Part shown: in pieces, positions 1-6,760 of the stretch | Position numbering within the stretch: the first letter of the stretch is position 1 | How the letters are laid out: each line of letters opens with the position of its first letter | Source: Dokdonella_A sp035760865 | GTDB lineage: Bacteria; Pseudomonadota; Gammaproteobacteria; Xanthomonadales; Rhodanobacteraceae | Assembly: GCA_035760865.1 (NCBI GenBank) | Contig: DASTSE010000403.1 | Coordinates: forward strand, 1 to 18,659 | Direction: 5' to 3' | Length of the DNA stretch: 18,659 bases | Program-made: the position numbers and the translations under genes | Notes under the pieces: generated by a model | Seen by the model: only the letters and a program-made list of their open reading frames with translations | Databases searched by the model: none | Told to the model about the DNA's origin: nothing

Positions 1-316
1 TCGTCGTCGCGATTTCGTCGCAGTCGCCCATTGCGAGGCTGATCGAGTCGCCGTCGACGTCGTTGGAGTCGCCCGAGGGGACGTCGTTCGCATCTTCGTC
101 GGCGAGGCCGTCGCAATCGTCGTCGTAGCGGTTGCCGACGATCTCGGCATGCCCGGGATACACGTTGGGATCGTTGTCGTTGCAGTCGCCGCCGCCGGGC
201 GCCGCGCCGGACGGCGAGCGCCACTCCGATGCCGGGGCAGGTATCGCGAACCCCGCGGATACGCAGCCGCACGCGGCGAGGACGATCAAGCCGGACCGGG
301 CGAGGAACGCGTTCAT
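1..316 (-). CDS. Exported Asp-rich protein with MopE-type metal-binding motif (3' end cut by window)
   Basis: Only the first 105 codons are in the window; the gene runs off the left edge. The ATG at 316 has a GGAG ribosome site 7 bases upstream (324-327, read on the minus strand). Residues 1-24 look like an export signal, and L13-A14-A15-C16 fits a lipobox, so the product may be a lipoprotein. Residues 44-54 (DCNDNDPNVYP) and 65-74 (DDDCDGLADE) match the repeated 'putative metal-binding motif' of MopE-like secreted proteins. The usual second Cys of that motif (CDGxDNDCDG) is missing here, where GNRYDDDCDG is found. Residues 82-90 (GDSNDVDGD) resemble a calcium-binding thrombospondin type 3-like loop. 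Cell-surface calcium or metal binding is inferred from the motif only. The rest of the protein, its domain content and any anchor lie outside the window. Confidence 0.75.
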   Translation of the reverse strand, partial: MNAFLARSGLIVLAACGCVSAGFAIPAPASEWRSPSGAAPGGGDCNDNDPNVYPGHAEIVGNRYDDDCDGLADEDANDVPSGDSNDVDGDSISLAMGDCDEIATT

Positions 317-418
317 CGTGCTGCTCCGCGGAAGCGCCGGCGCAAGTGTCGCACGCGGCCCCGCCGAAGCGAACCCGCGTGCACTGCGCCGACGCCGCGC
401 GGCGGTGGCGCGCACGCC

Positions 419-462
419 GCGCGCCGGAACTGGTCCGCGACGCCGCCACGTCCCCGGCGCGC
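419..462. repeat. 9-bp perfect inverted repeat in divergent intergenic region
   Basis: The arms GCGCGCCGG (419-427) and CCGGCGCGC (454-462) are exact reverse complements separated by 26 bases. They lie in the 289-base gap between the divergent MopE-like gene and tspO, where I see no gene. G+C-rich DNA makes such arms fairly likely by chance, so a regulatory role is only a possibility. Confidence 0.3.
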
Positions 463-530
463 TTCACAGCGGGCCCGCGTGCGGCCGCCACGGGAAGCGC
501 AGGATGCCCGAGTGCGCATTCGGATTGCGT

Positions 531-536
531 TAGGAT
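531..536 (+). promoter_or_regulatory. Possible -10 element for tspO
   Basis: TAGGAT lies about 70 bases before the tspO start codon. I see no convincing -35 hexamer 16-18 bases upstream, so the call rests on the -10 match alone. Confidence 0.25.
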
Positions 537-605
537 CGCGTCACGCGGGCACGCAGGTGCGCCGCCGTTCACGCCGCGTTGCCGAACCGGAGGAAGGAGT
601 TTCTC

Positions 606-1097
606 ATGGCCGTTCACTCGCGCAAGCGATGGGCAGCGCTCGCCGCCTGGTGCGCACTCTCCTTCGCGGCCGGTGCCATTGGCGCAGCCGCTTCGCTGCA
701 CGCACGCGACTTCTACGCGCAGCTGGTGCGGCCGGACTGGGCGCCGCCGCCGTCCGTGTTCGGGCCCGTATGGAGCGTGCTCTACCTGCTCATGGCGATC
801 GCCGCCTGGCGCGTGGCGACGTCGAATGCCGCCGGTTCGCGTACGGCGCTCGTCGCGTTCGTCGTCCAGCTCGCGCTCAACGCGCTGTGGAGCTGGCTGT
901 TCTTCGGCTGGCACCTCGGTGCCGCGTCGGTGCTCGACATCGGCCTGCTGTGGCTGCTCGTCGCGTCGACGCTCGTGCTGTTCTGGCGCATCGACCGTGT
1001 CGCGGGCGCATTGCTCGTCCCGTACCTCGCCTGGCTGTCGTTCGCCGGTGCGCTGTGCTGGACGATCTGGCGCACCAATCCCGCCGTGCTCGGTTGA
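606..1097 (+). CDS. tspO: TspO/MBR family protein (tryptophan-rich sensory protein)
   Basis: This is a 163-residue integral membrane protein of the TspO/peripheral benzodiazepine receptor family. The family binds porphyrins and other tetrapyrroles and is linked to stress and light or oxygen responses in bacteria. Five hydrophobic segments can be seen at about 9-31, 52-70, 80-100, 104-127 and 131-155. Family motifs are WAPPPSVFGPVW (45-56), LNALWSWLFFG (91-101) and PYLAWLSFAGAL (139-150) with a terminal IWRTN. Cys151 stands where most family members have Asn (ALN...). The ATG at 606 was chosen because GGAGGAAGGAGT (589-600) lies just upstream; an in-frame TTG at 579 would include that ribosome site in the coding region. 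The gene appears to be monocistronic and ends at a strong hairpin shared with the convergent DUF885 gene. The physiological ligand is unknown. Confidence 0.93.
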   Translation: MAVHSRKRWAALAAWCALSFAAGAIGAAASLHARDFYAQLVRPDWAPPPSVFGPVWSVLYLLMAIAAWRVATSNAAGSRTALVAFVVQLALNALWSWLFFGWHLGAASVLDIGLLWLLVASTLVLFWRIDRVAGALLVPYLAWLSFAGALCWTIWRTNPAVLG

Positions 1098-1111
1098 TAC
1101 CGGCGTCGGCG

Positions 1112-1138
1112 ACGCCGGCTCGCGGAGCGAGCCGGCGT
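1112..1138. terminator. Bidirectional hairpin between tspO and DUF885 gene
   Basis: A perfect 12-bp stem (ACGCCGGCTCGC / GCGAGCCGGCGT) closes a 3-base GGA loop. It sits in the 48-base gap between two convergent genes, 14 bases past the tspO stop and 7 bases past the DUF885 stop. There is no T-tract on either side, so it may work as a two-way hairpin barrier rather than a classical intrinsic terminator. Confidence 0.65.
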
Positions 1139-1145
1139 GAACGCA

Positions 1146-2966
1146 TCACGCCGATTGCTTCTGCCGGATCCAGTCCTCGATCACGCGCTGCAGCAGCGCG
1201 AGCGGCAGCGAGCCGTGCGTGAGCACCTGGTCGTGGAATTCGCCGAGGTCGAATTTCGTGCCGAGCGCCTGCTTCGCGTGCTCGCGCAGTTCGAGGATCT
1301 TCAGCATGCCGGCCTTGTACGCGAGCGCCTGGCCCGGATCGACGAAGTAGCGCTCGATCTCCGAAGTGACCGCGCTCTCGGCCATACCCGTGTTGTCCAT
1401 CATGTACGCGATCGCCTGCTCGCGCGTCCAGTGCTTGTAGTGGATGCCGGAATCGACGACGAGGCGTACCGCGCGCATCATTTCGTCGCGCAGGCGGCCG
1501 AGGTCGTCGAGCGGGTCCTTCTCGAAGCCGAGCTCCCACGCGAGCCGTTCGGCGTACAGCGCCCAGCCCTCGGCATACGCCGTGAACGGCAACACGCGGC
1601 GGAAGAACGGTACGCCCTGGAGCTCCTGCGCGATCGAGATCTGGAAGTGATGGCCCGGGATGCCCTCGTGATAGGCGAGCGTGCGCATGCCCCACTTCGG
1701 GTTCTCGGTCGTGTCGCGCAAGTTTGCGTAGAACACGCCGGGGCGGGTGCCGTCGAACGAGCCCGGCTCGTAGTACGCGCCGGGCGCGGTCTTCTCGGCG
1801 AAGTCGGGCACGCGCTTGACGACGACGCCGAGCTTCGGCCGCACGTGGAAGGCCGAGCCGAGGCCCGCATTCACCTCGTCGAGGATCGCCTGGTAGCGCT
1901 CGAGCATCGCGTCCTTGCCTTCCGGCGTGTTCGGATAGGCTGCATCCGGCGCGTGAGCGAGCTGCTGCACGCGCGGGCCGATCGGCCCGTCGGCGAGACC
2001 CTGCGCCTTGAGGATCGCATCCATCTCCGCTCTCACGCGTGCGACCTCGGCGAGGCCGAGCGCGTGCACCTGCTCGGGCGTCATGTCGGTGGTCGTGTGC
2101 ATGCGCACGCACCAGGCGTAGTAGGCATCGCCGTCGGGCAGGCTCCACGCGCCGTCGTTGCGCGTGACGTTCGGCTGCAGTGCGGCGAAATGGTCGATGA
2201 GCGTGCGGTAGGCCGGATACACGCTGCGTTCGATCGACGTCGCGACGCGCGCGAGCAGCACCTCGCGGTCCGCGGCCGGGATCGCGTCTTCGGGCAGCTT
2301 GTCGAGCTTCTCCTTGAAGCTCGTGTAGAGCATGTGGTCCTTCGGCTGCGGCGCGATGAAGCCGCGCATCTGCGCGAGGACTTCGTCGACGGTGAATCGC
2401 GGCGGCACGACGCCCTTCGCTTCGCGCTCTTTCAGGCCTTCGACGACCTCGTCGAACTTGCGCGGGAACAAGTCGAGTCGCGCGACGTAGTTGTCGGCGT
2501 CGTGGCGACCGTTGACCTGGTGCGTCTGCACCATGAAGTTCGGCAGGCTCGATTGCACGCCGAACATCTGGTTGACCGGGAAATCGTGGCCACGGAATGT
2601 GTCGCCTTCGACCTGGATCGCGAGGAAATAGTCGAGCACGTCGTAGGAGAGCTGTCCCGCAGGGTCGAGCGCACTGCGGTCGTAGCGATGCAGCATGTCG
2701 AGGTCGTCGCGGACCATCTGCGCCATGTCGGCCTCGTGTCGCGGCGAGGCGTCGTCGAGCTTGTCGCCGTAGAAGTCCGCCCATGGCGGCAGGATGCGCA
2801 ACTGGCTGAGCAGCTCCGGGCTCTTCAGCGCGAACTGCGCGAACACGCGCCCGTAGAACCAGTCGATCGAGTACGGCTTGAAATACCACACGTGCACGAA
2901 CAATGCGCCGCCGAGCACGAGTACGAGCAGGACCAGGCGCAGCAGCCACTTCAACAAGGTACGCAT
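1146..2966 (-). CDS. DUF885 family putative metallohydrolase, membrane-anchored
   Basis: This 606-residue protein belongs to the DUF885 family (PF05960), which is viewed as peptidase-like; substrates are not established. Residues 5-26 form a single hydrophobic segment after a short basic start, so the enzyme is probably tethered to the inner membrane facing the periplasm. The family signature YHEGIPGHHFQ has its His-Glu at 433-434 and His at 439-440; AEGWALYAE follows at 465-473 and could supply a further acidic metal ligand. Those roles are inferred by analogy with zinc peptidases. The ATG at 2966 has GGAGG 7 bases upstream (2974-2978 on the minus strand). The gap of 183 bases to parE, transcribed in the same direction, suggests a separate promoter. 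The length is typical for the family and I see no missing motif. Confidence 0.9.
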   Translation of the reverse strand: MRTLLKWLLRLVLLVLVLGGALFVHVWYFKPYSIDWFYGRVFAQFALKSPELLSQLRILPPWADFYGDKLDDASPRHEADMAQMVRDDLDMLHRYDRSALDPAGQLSYDVLDYFLAIQVEGDTFRGHDFPVNQMFGVQSSLPNFMVQTHQVNGRHDADNYVARLDLFPRKFDEVVEGLKEREAKGVVPPRFTVDEVLAQMRGFIAPQPKDHMLYTSFKEKLDKLPEDAIPAADREVLLARVATSIERSVYPAYRTLIDHFAALQPNVTRNDGAWSLPDGDAYYAWCVRMHTTTDMTPEQVHALGLAEVARVRAEMDAILKAQGLADGPIGPRVQQLAHAPDAAYPNTPEGKDAMLERYQAILDEVNAGLGSAFHVRPKLGVVVKRVPDFAEKTAPGAYYEPGSFDGTRPGVFYANLRDTTENPKWGMRTLAYHEGIPGHHFQISIAQELQGVPFFRRVLPFTAYAEGWALYAERLAWELGFEKDPLDDLGRLRDEMMRAVRLVVDSGIHYKHWTREQAIAYMMDNTGMAESAVTSEIERYFVDPGQALAYKAGMLKILELREHAKQALGTKFDLGEFHDQVLTHGSLPLALLQRVIEDWIRQKQSA

Positions 2967-2973
2967 CGGAAAA

Positions 2974-2998
2974 CCTCCCCGGAGGAAAGCGCAGCCTA
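2974..2998 (-). promoter_or_regulatory. Leader of DUF885 gene: ribosome site and possible -10
   Basis: On the minus strand the ribosome site GGGGAGG (2974-2980) is part of the small inverted repeat CCTCC-CC-GGAGG (2974-2985). TAGGCT (complement of 2993-2998) is a possible -10 hexamer that would give a leader of about 20 bases. No clear -35 was found. Confidence 0.3.
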
Positions 2999-3034
2999 GC
3001 GCAGGCCGCGGGTCGCCGGGAGCGGTCCTTGCGA

Positions 3035-3068
3035 CTCGTCGTGCCGGCGCCCACGCCGCAGGGACGAG
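3035..3068 (-). terminator. Composite stem-loop downstream of parE
   Basis: The outer arms CTCGTC (3035-3040) and GACGAG (3063-3068) enclose an inner 5-bp stem CGGCG / CGCCG with a CCCA loop (3045-3058). It lies about 80 bases past the parE stop and before the DUF885 promoter region. There is no T-tract; a role in ending or stabilising the parE transcript is only inferred. Confidence 0.3.
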
Positions 3069-3149
3069 CAGCGCATCCGTCTACCGGCCCGACTGCATGG
3101 TGCGCGATCCTCGGCGGGTTCAAAGCGTCGCGTCGGCGCCGCGAACGCG

Positions 3150-5039
3150 TCAGACCTCGAGCGAAGCGAGATCGCCCTTCGTCTCGAGCCATTCCTTGCG
3201 GTCGCCCGCGCGCTTCTTCGACAGCAGCATGTCCATCACCTTCGACGTGCCGTCGTCGGTTTCGACGGTGAGCTGGACGAGGCGGCGCGTGTCGGGGTGG
3301 ATCGTCGATTCGCGCAACTGCGACGGATTCATCTCACCGAGGCCCTTGAAGCGCGTGACGCTGACCGCGCCCTTGATCTTCTCGCGCTGGATCTTCTCCA
3401 GCATCGCGTCGCGTTCGGCCTCGTCGAGGCAGTAGAACACCTGCTTGCCGACGTCGACGCGGAACAGCGGCGGCATCGCGACGAACACGTGGCCGTCGCG
3501 CACGAGCCTCGGGAAATGGCGCAGGAACAGCGCCGACAGCAACGTCGCGATGTGCAGGCCGTCGGAGTCCGCGTCGGCGAGGATGACGACCTTGCCGTAG
3601 CGCAGGCCCGAGATGTCGTCCTTGCCCGGATCGCAGCCGATCGCGACAGCGAGATCGTGCACTTCCTGCGAGGCGAGCACCGAACCGGACTCCACTTCCC
3701 AGGTGTTGAGGATCTTGCCGCGCAGCGGCAGGATCGCCTGGAAATCCTTGTCGCGCGCCTGCCGCGCGGAGCCGCCCGCGGAGTCGCCTTCGACGAGGAA
3801 CAGTTCGGTGCGCGACAGGTCGCTCGACGCGCAGTCGGCGAGCTTGCCGGGCAGGGCGGGGCCCTGCGTGATCTTCTTGCGCACGATCTGCTTCTCGGCC
3901 TTGAGCCGCAGGGTCGCGCGCTCGATCGCGAGCTGGGCGATCTTCTCGCCGATGTCGACGTGCTGGTTGAGGTAGAGCGAGAAGCCGTCGTGCACCGCGT
4001 TCTCGACGAAGCCGGCGGCGTCGCGCGAGGACAGCCGTTCCTTGGTCTGGCCCGAGAACTGCGGGTCGGTCATCTTGAGCGAGAGCACGAAGCAGAGCCG
4101 GTCCCAGACGTCTTCGGGCGCGAGCTTGATGCCGCGCGGCAGCAGGTTGCGGAACTCGCAGAATTCGCGCAACGCGTTGGTGAGGCCCGAACGCAGCCCG
4201 TTCACGTGCGTGCCGCCCTGCGCGGTCGGGATCAGGTTGACGTAGCTCTCCTGGGTGAGCTCGCCCTCGGGCAGCCAGGCCACCGCGAACTCGACCGCGC
4301 CGTTGTCGCGCTGGTGATGGCCGACGTAGAGGTCGGCGGGCAGGTACTCGACCGCGCCGAGCATCGAGCGCAGGTAGTCGCGCAGGCCGTCCTCGTAATA
4401 CCACTCGAGTTTTTCGCCGCTCGCCTCGTCGGCGAGGCGTACGGTGAGGCCCGCGCACAGCACCGCCTTCGCGCGCAGCACGTGCTTCAGGCGCGCGAGC
4501 GCGATCTTCGGCGAGTCGAAGTATTTCGGGTCGGGCCAGAAGCGCACCGTCGTGCCGGTCTGCCTCTTCGGCACGCTGCCGGTCACGGCGAGTTCGCTCG
4601 CGCGCTCGCCGTCCTTGAAATCCATGCGGTAGACCTGGCCGTCGCGGCGGATCGTCACCTCGACGCGCTGCGACAGCGCATTGACGACCGACACGCCGAC
4701 GCCGTGCAGGCCGCCCGAGAACTGGTAATTGCGGTTGGAGAACTTGCCGCCCGCGTGCAGGCGCGTGAGGATGAGTTCGACCCCCGGGATGCCTTCTTCC
4801 GGATGGATGTCGACGGGCATGCCGCGACCGTCGTCGCTGACCTCGACCGAACCGTCCACATGTACGGTCACTTCGATCGCCTTCGCATGGCCGGCGAGCG
4901 CTTCGTCGACCGAGTTGTCGATGACTTCCTGCGCGAGGTGGTTCGGCCGCGACGTATCGGTGTACATGCCGGGCCGGCGCTTGACCGGATCCAGGCCGGA
5001 GAGGACTTCGATGTCGGCGGCGTTGTAGCGACTGCTCAT
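3150..5039 (-). CDS. parE: DNA topoisomerase IV subunit B
   Basis: At 629 residues it is the ATPase and TOPRIM subunit of topoisomerase IV, which with ParC decatenates daughter chromosomes. The GHKL ATPase motifs are VIDNSVDEALAG (39-50, with Asn42 for Mg), DDGRGMP (69-75) and GGLHGVGVSVVN (109-120). The TOPRIM domain has LVEGDSAGG with the catalytic Glu417, and DADSDGLH with Asp489, Asp491 and Asp493. DADSDGLHIATLL is the ParE form rather than GyrB (DADVDGSHIRTLL), and the length (E. coli ParE is 630) also excludes a long GyrB. The C-terminal RFKGLGEMNPSQLRE motif is present. The ATG at 5039 is chosen because MSSRYNAADIEVL is the usual N-terminus; the frame stays open far upstream only because of G+C bias. 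The ribosome site is weak. The gene is divergent from the MFS gene; parC is not in the window. Confidence 0.97.
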   Translation of the reverse strand: MSSRYNAADIEVLSGLDPVKRRPGMYTDTSRPNHLAQEVIDNSVDEALAGHAKAIEVTVHVDGSVEVSDDGRGMPVDIHPEEGIPGVELILTRLHAGGKFSNRNYQFSGGLHGVGVSVVNALSQRVEVTIRRDGQVYRMDFKDGERASELAVTGSVPKRQTGTTVRFWPDPKYFDSPKIALARLKHVLRAKAVLCAGLTVRLADEASGEKLEWYYEDGLRDYLRSMLGAVEYLPADLYVGHHQRDNGAVEFAVAWLPEGELTQESYVNLIPTAQGGTHVNGLRSGLTNALREFCEFRNLLPRGIKLAPEDVWDRLCFVLSLKMTDPQFSGQTKERLSSRDAAGFVENAVHDGFSLYLNQHVDIGEKIAQLAIERATLRLKAEKQIVRKKITQGPALPGKLADCASSDLSRTELFLVEGDSAGGSARQARDKDFQAILPLRGKILNTWEVESGSVLASQEVHDLAVAIGCDPGKDDISGLRYGKVVILADADSDGLHIATLLSALFLRHFPRLVRDGHVFVAMPPLFRVDVGKQVFYCLDEAERDAMLEKIQREKIKGAVSVTRFKGLGEMNPSQLRESTIHPDTRRLVQLTVETDDGTSKVMDMLLSKKRAGDRKEWLETKGDLASLEV

Positions 5040-5096
5040 GCAGGTGGCTCTGGGTGATCGGGTTGAAACGTGCGGCGCGCGGCCGGCGTGGGGTCC

Positions 5097-5114
5097 GCGT
5101 CCGGCGCCGGACGC
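5097..5114. promoter_or_regulatory. 18-bp perfect palindrome between parE and MFS gene
   Basis: GCGTCCGGCGCCGGACGC is its own reverse complement over all 18 bases. It lies in the 159-base divergent gap, 57 bases before the parE start and 84 bases before the MFS start. Its size and place suit the operator of a dimeric repressor such as a TetR-type regulator of efflux genes, but no regulator gene is next to it, so that role is inferred. Confidence 0.45.
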
Positions 5115-5182
5115 ACAGCCGGGCAGCATGGCGAGCACGGCGCCGGTGGTCAAGCGGCGCGGGCGGTTCAGCGACGGTCGAC

Positions 5183-5188
5183 TACACT
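5183..5188 (+). promoter_or_regulatory. Possible -10 element of MFS gene, implying a near-leaderless mRNA
   Basis: TACACT ends 10 bases before the ATG at 5199, and no purine-rich ribosome site is seen between them. If it is used, transcription would start about 3-5 bases before the start codon. No good -35 match was found. Confidence 0.4.
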
Positions 5189-5198
5189 CGCGGCGCCG

Positions 5199-6614
5199 AT
5201 GACGACCGAGACCGACGCCGCGCTGCCGAACCGCGCCCTGCTGTGGCTCGTCGCGCTCGGCGTGTTCATGCAGATGCTCGACTCGACGATCGTCAATACC
5301 GCGCTGCCGGCGATGGCGGCCGGCCTCGGCGAGAGCCCGTTGCGCATGCAGTCGGTCGTCGTCGCGTATTCGCTGACGATGGCGATGCTGATTCCGGCCT
5401 CGGGCTGGCTCGCCGATCGCTTCGGCACGCGGCGCGTGTTCTTCTTCGCGGTCGTGCTGTTCACGCTCGGCTCGCTGCTGTGCGCGCAGGCGCACACGCT
5501 CGCGCAGCTCGCCGCGTCGCGGGTCGTGCAGGGCGTCGGTGGCGCGATGCTGCTGCCGGTCGGGCGGCTTGCCGTGCTGCGCTCGGTGCCGCGCAGGGAC
5601 TTCCTCGCCGCGATCAGTTTCGTGACGATCCCGGGCATGATCGGTCCGTTGATCGGCCCGACCCTCGGCGGCTGGCTGGTCGAGACGCTGTCGTGGCACT
5701 GGATCTTCCTCATCAACCTGCCGGTCGGCGCGGTCGCGGCGCTCGCGACCGTGCGCTGCATGCCCGATGCGCGCAGCGCGGTCGCACGCTTCGATCTCGG
5801 CGGCTACGTCATGCTGTCCTCCAGCATGGTCGCGATCTCGCTCGCGCTCGACGGCCTGACCGGGCTCGGCACGCAGCACGCGGGCATGCTCGTGCTGCTG
5901 ATCTTCGGACTCGCGAGTTTCGTCGCCTACTGGCTGCACGCGACGCGCAGTCCGCACCCGTTGTTCCCGCTCGCGCTGTTCACGGTGCACAGCTACCGCG
6001 TCGGCGTGCTCGGCAATTTGTTCGCGCGGCTCGGCAGCGGCAGCATGCCGTTCCTGATCCCGCTGCTGCTGCAGGTCGGACTCGGCCGCTCGCCGACCGA
6101 GGCGGGCATGATGATGATCCCGGTCGCGCTCGCGGGCATGGTGTCCAAGCGACTGATCGTGCCGATCGTCAAGGCGTTCGGCTATCGCCGCGTGCTGCTC
6201 GTCAACACCGTGCTCGTCGGCGCGGCGATGGCGAGTTTCGCGCTGATCGGGCCGGAGCAGGCCGCGTGGCTGCGCGTGCTCCAGCTCGCCGCGTTCGGCA
6301 TGGTCAATTCGCTGCAGTTCACCGCGATGAACACGGTCACGCTGCGCGATCTCGAGGGCGAGCTCGCGAGCGGCGGCAACGGCCTGCTGTCGATGGTGAT
6401 GATGCTGTCGATGAGCCTCGGCGTCGCGATGGCGAGCGGGCTGCTCGCCGCATTCACGTCGGTGTTCGGCGCCGCGCGCGGTACGGCGACCCTGCCCGCG
6501 TTCCACGCCACGTTCGTCTGCATGGGGCTCGTGACCGCCGTGTCGGCGTGGATCTTCTGGCAACTCGAGGCGAAGCGGCGCTTTCCGGTACCCGCGCCGG
6601 TCGAGCCGCTGTAG
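5199..6614 (+). CDS. mdtD: MdtD-like MFS multidrug exporter (DHA2 family)
   Basis: A 471-residue drug:proton antiporter of the DHA2/EmrB-QacA group. It follows E. coli MdtD (also 471 residues, from memory) along its whole length, for example LDSTIVNTALP (27-37), LPVGRLAVL, SWHWIFLINLPVG and GNGLLSMVM. MFS motif A is GWLADRFGTRRVF (69-81) and antiporter motif C is PGMIGPLIGPTLGG (145-158). About 14 membrane segments are expected for the family. The ATG at 5199 fits the MdtD N-terminus; an upstream in-frame ATG at 5070 would add 43 residues of unlikely Gly/Ala/Arg-rich sequence and run through the promoter region. In E. coli mdtD belongs to the mdtABCD-baeSR locus, but here it stands alone with no RND pump or two-component system beside it. 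Its substrate cannot be told from sequence, and an orphan orthologue is the best description. Confidence 0.88.
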   Translation: MTTETDAALPNRALLWLVALGVFMQMLDSTIVNTALPAMAAGLGESPLRMQSVVVAYSLTMAMLIPASGWLADRFGTRRVFFFAVVLFTLGSLLCAQAHTLAQLAASRVVQGVGGAMLLPVGRLAVLRSVPRRDFLAAISFVTIPGMIGPLIGPTLGGWLVETLSWHWIFLINLPVGAVAALATVRCMPDARSAVARFDLGGYVMLSSSMVAISLALDGLTGLGTQHAGMLVLLIFGLASFVAYWLHATRSPHPLFPLALFTVHSYRVGVLGNLFARLGSGSMPFLIPLLLQVGLGRSPTEAGMMMIPVALAGMVSKRLIVPIVKAFGYRRVLLVNTVLVGAAMASFALIGPEQAAWLRVLQLAAFGMVNSLQFTAMNTVTLRDLEGELASGGNGLLSMVMMLSMSLGVAMASGLLAAFTSVFGAARGTATLPAFHATFVCMGLVTAVSAWIFWQLEAKRRFPVPAPVEPL

Positions 6615-6624
6615 GGCGGATCGA

Positions 6625-6648
6625 AGCGGCAGGGCGAGTCCTGCCGCT
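6625..6648 (+). terminator. Hairpin after MFS gene
   Basis: The 9-bp perfect stem AGCGGCAGG / CCTGCCGCT with a 6-base loop starts 10 bases after the MFS stop codon. No T-tract follows, so it is a probable but not proven terminator. Confidence 0.5.
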
Positions 6649-6729
6649 GCAATCATCGCCGACGGCCGCGCGCGACGCGCGCAGCGCCCGGGCGGCGTCT
6701 CCGGTTCCACGGAGGAAGAGGTCGTGCGG

Positions 6730-6746
6730 CGGCGTCGGTGACGCCG
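6730..6746 (-). terminator. Hairpin after beta-helix gene
   Basis: CGGCGTC / GACGCCG forms a 7-bp stem around a GGT loop, 14 bases past the minus-strand stop codon. On the minus strand the stretch beyond it is not T-rich. Together with 6625-6648 it separates the two convergent genes. Confidence 0.4.
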
Positions 6747-6760
6747 TCGCCGCCGCATCG

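Noticed and set aside
1137..2999. Long plus-strand open frame (620 codons) opposite the DUF885 gene
   Set aside because: Its product has no recognisable domain and the minus-strand frame encodes a full DUF885 protein; the open frame is a by-product of G+C-rich codon use.
877..3192. 771-codon minus-strand open frame overlapping tspO and DUF885
   Set aside because: Arg-rich out-of-frame translation that contradicts two well-supported genes.
3297..5057. Long plus-strand open frame (586 codons) opposite parE
   Set aside because: It mirrors parE codons, has no domain that I recognise, and parE is complete on the other strand.
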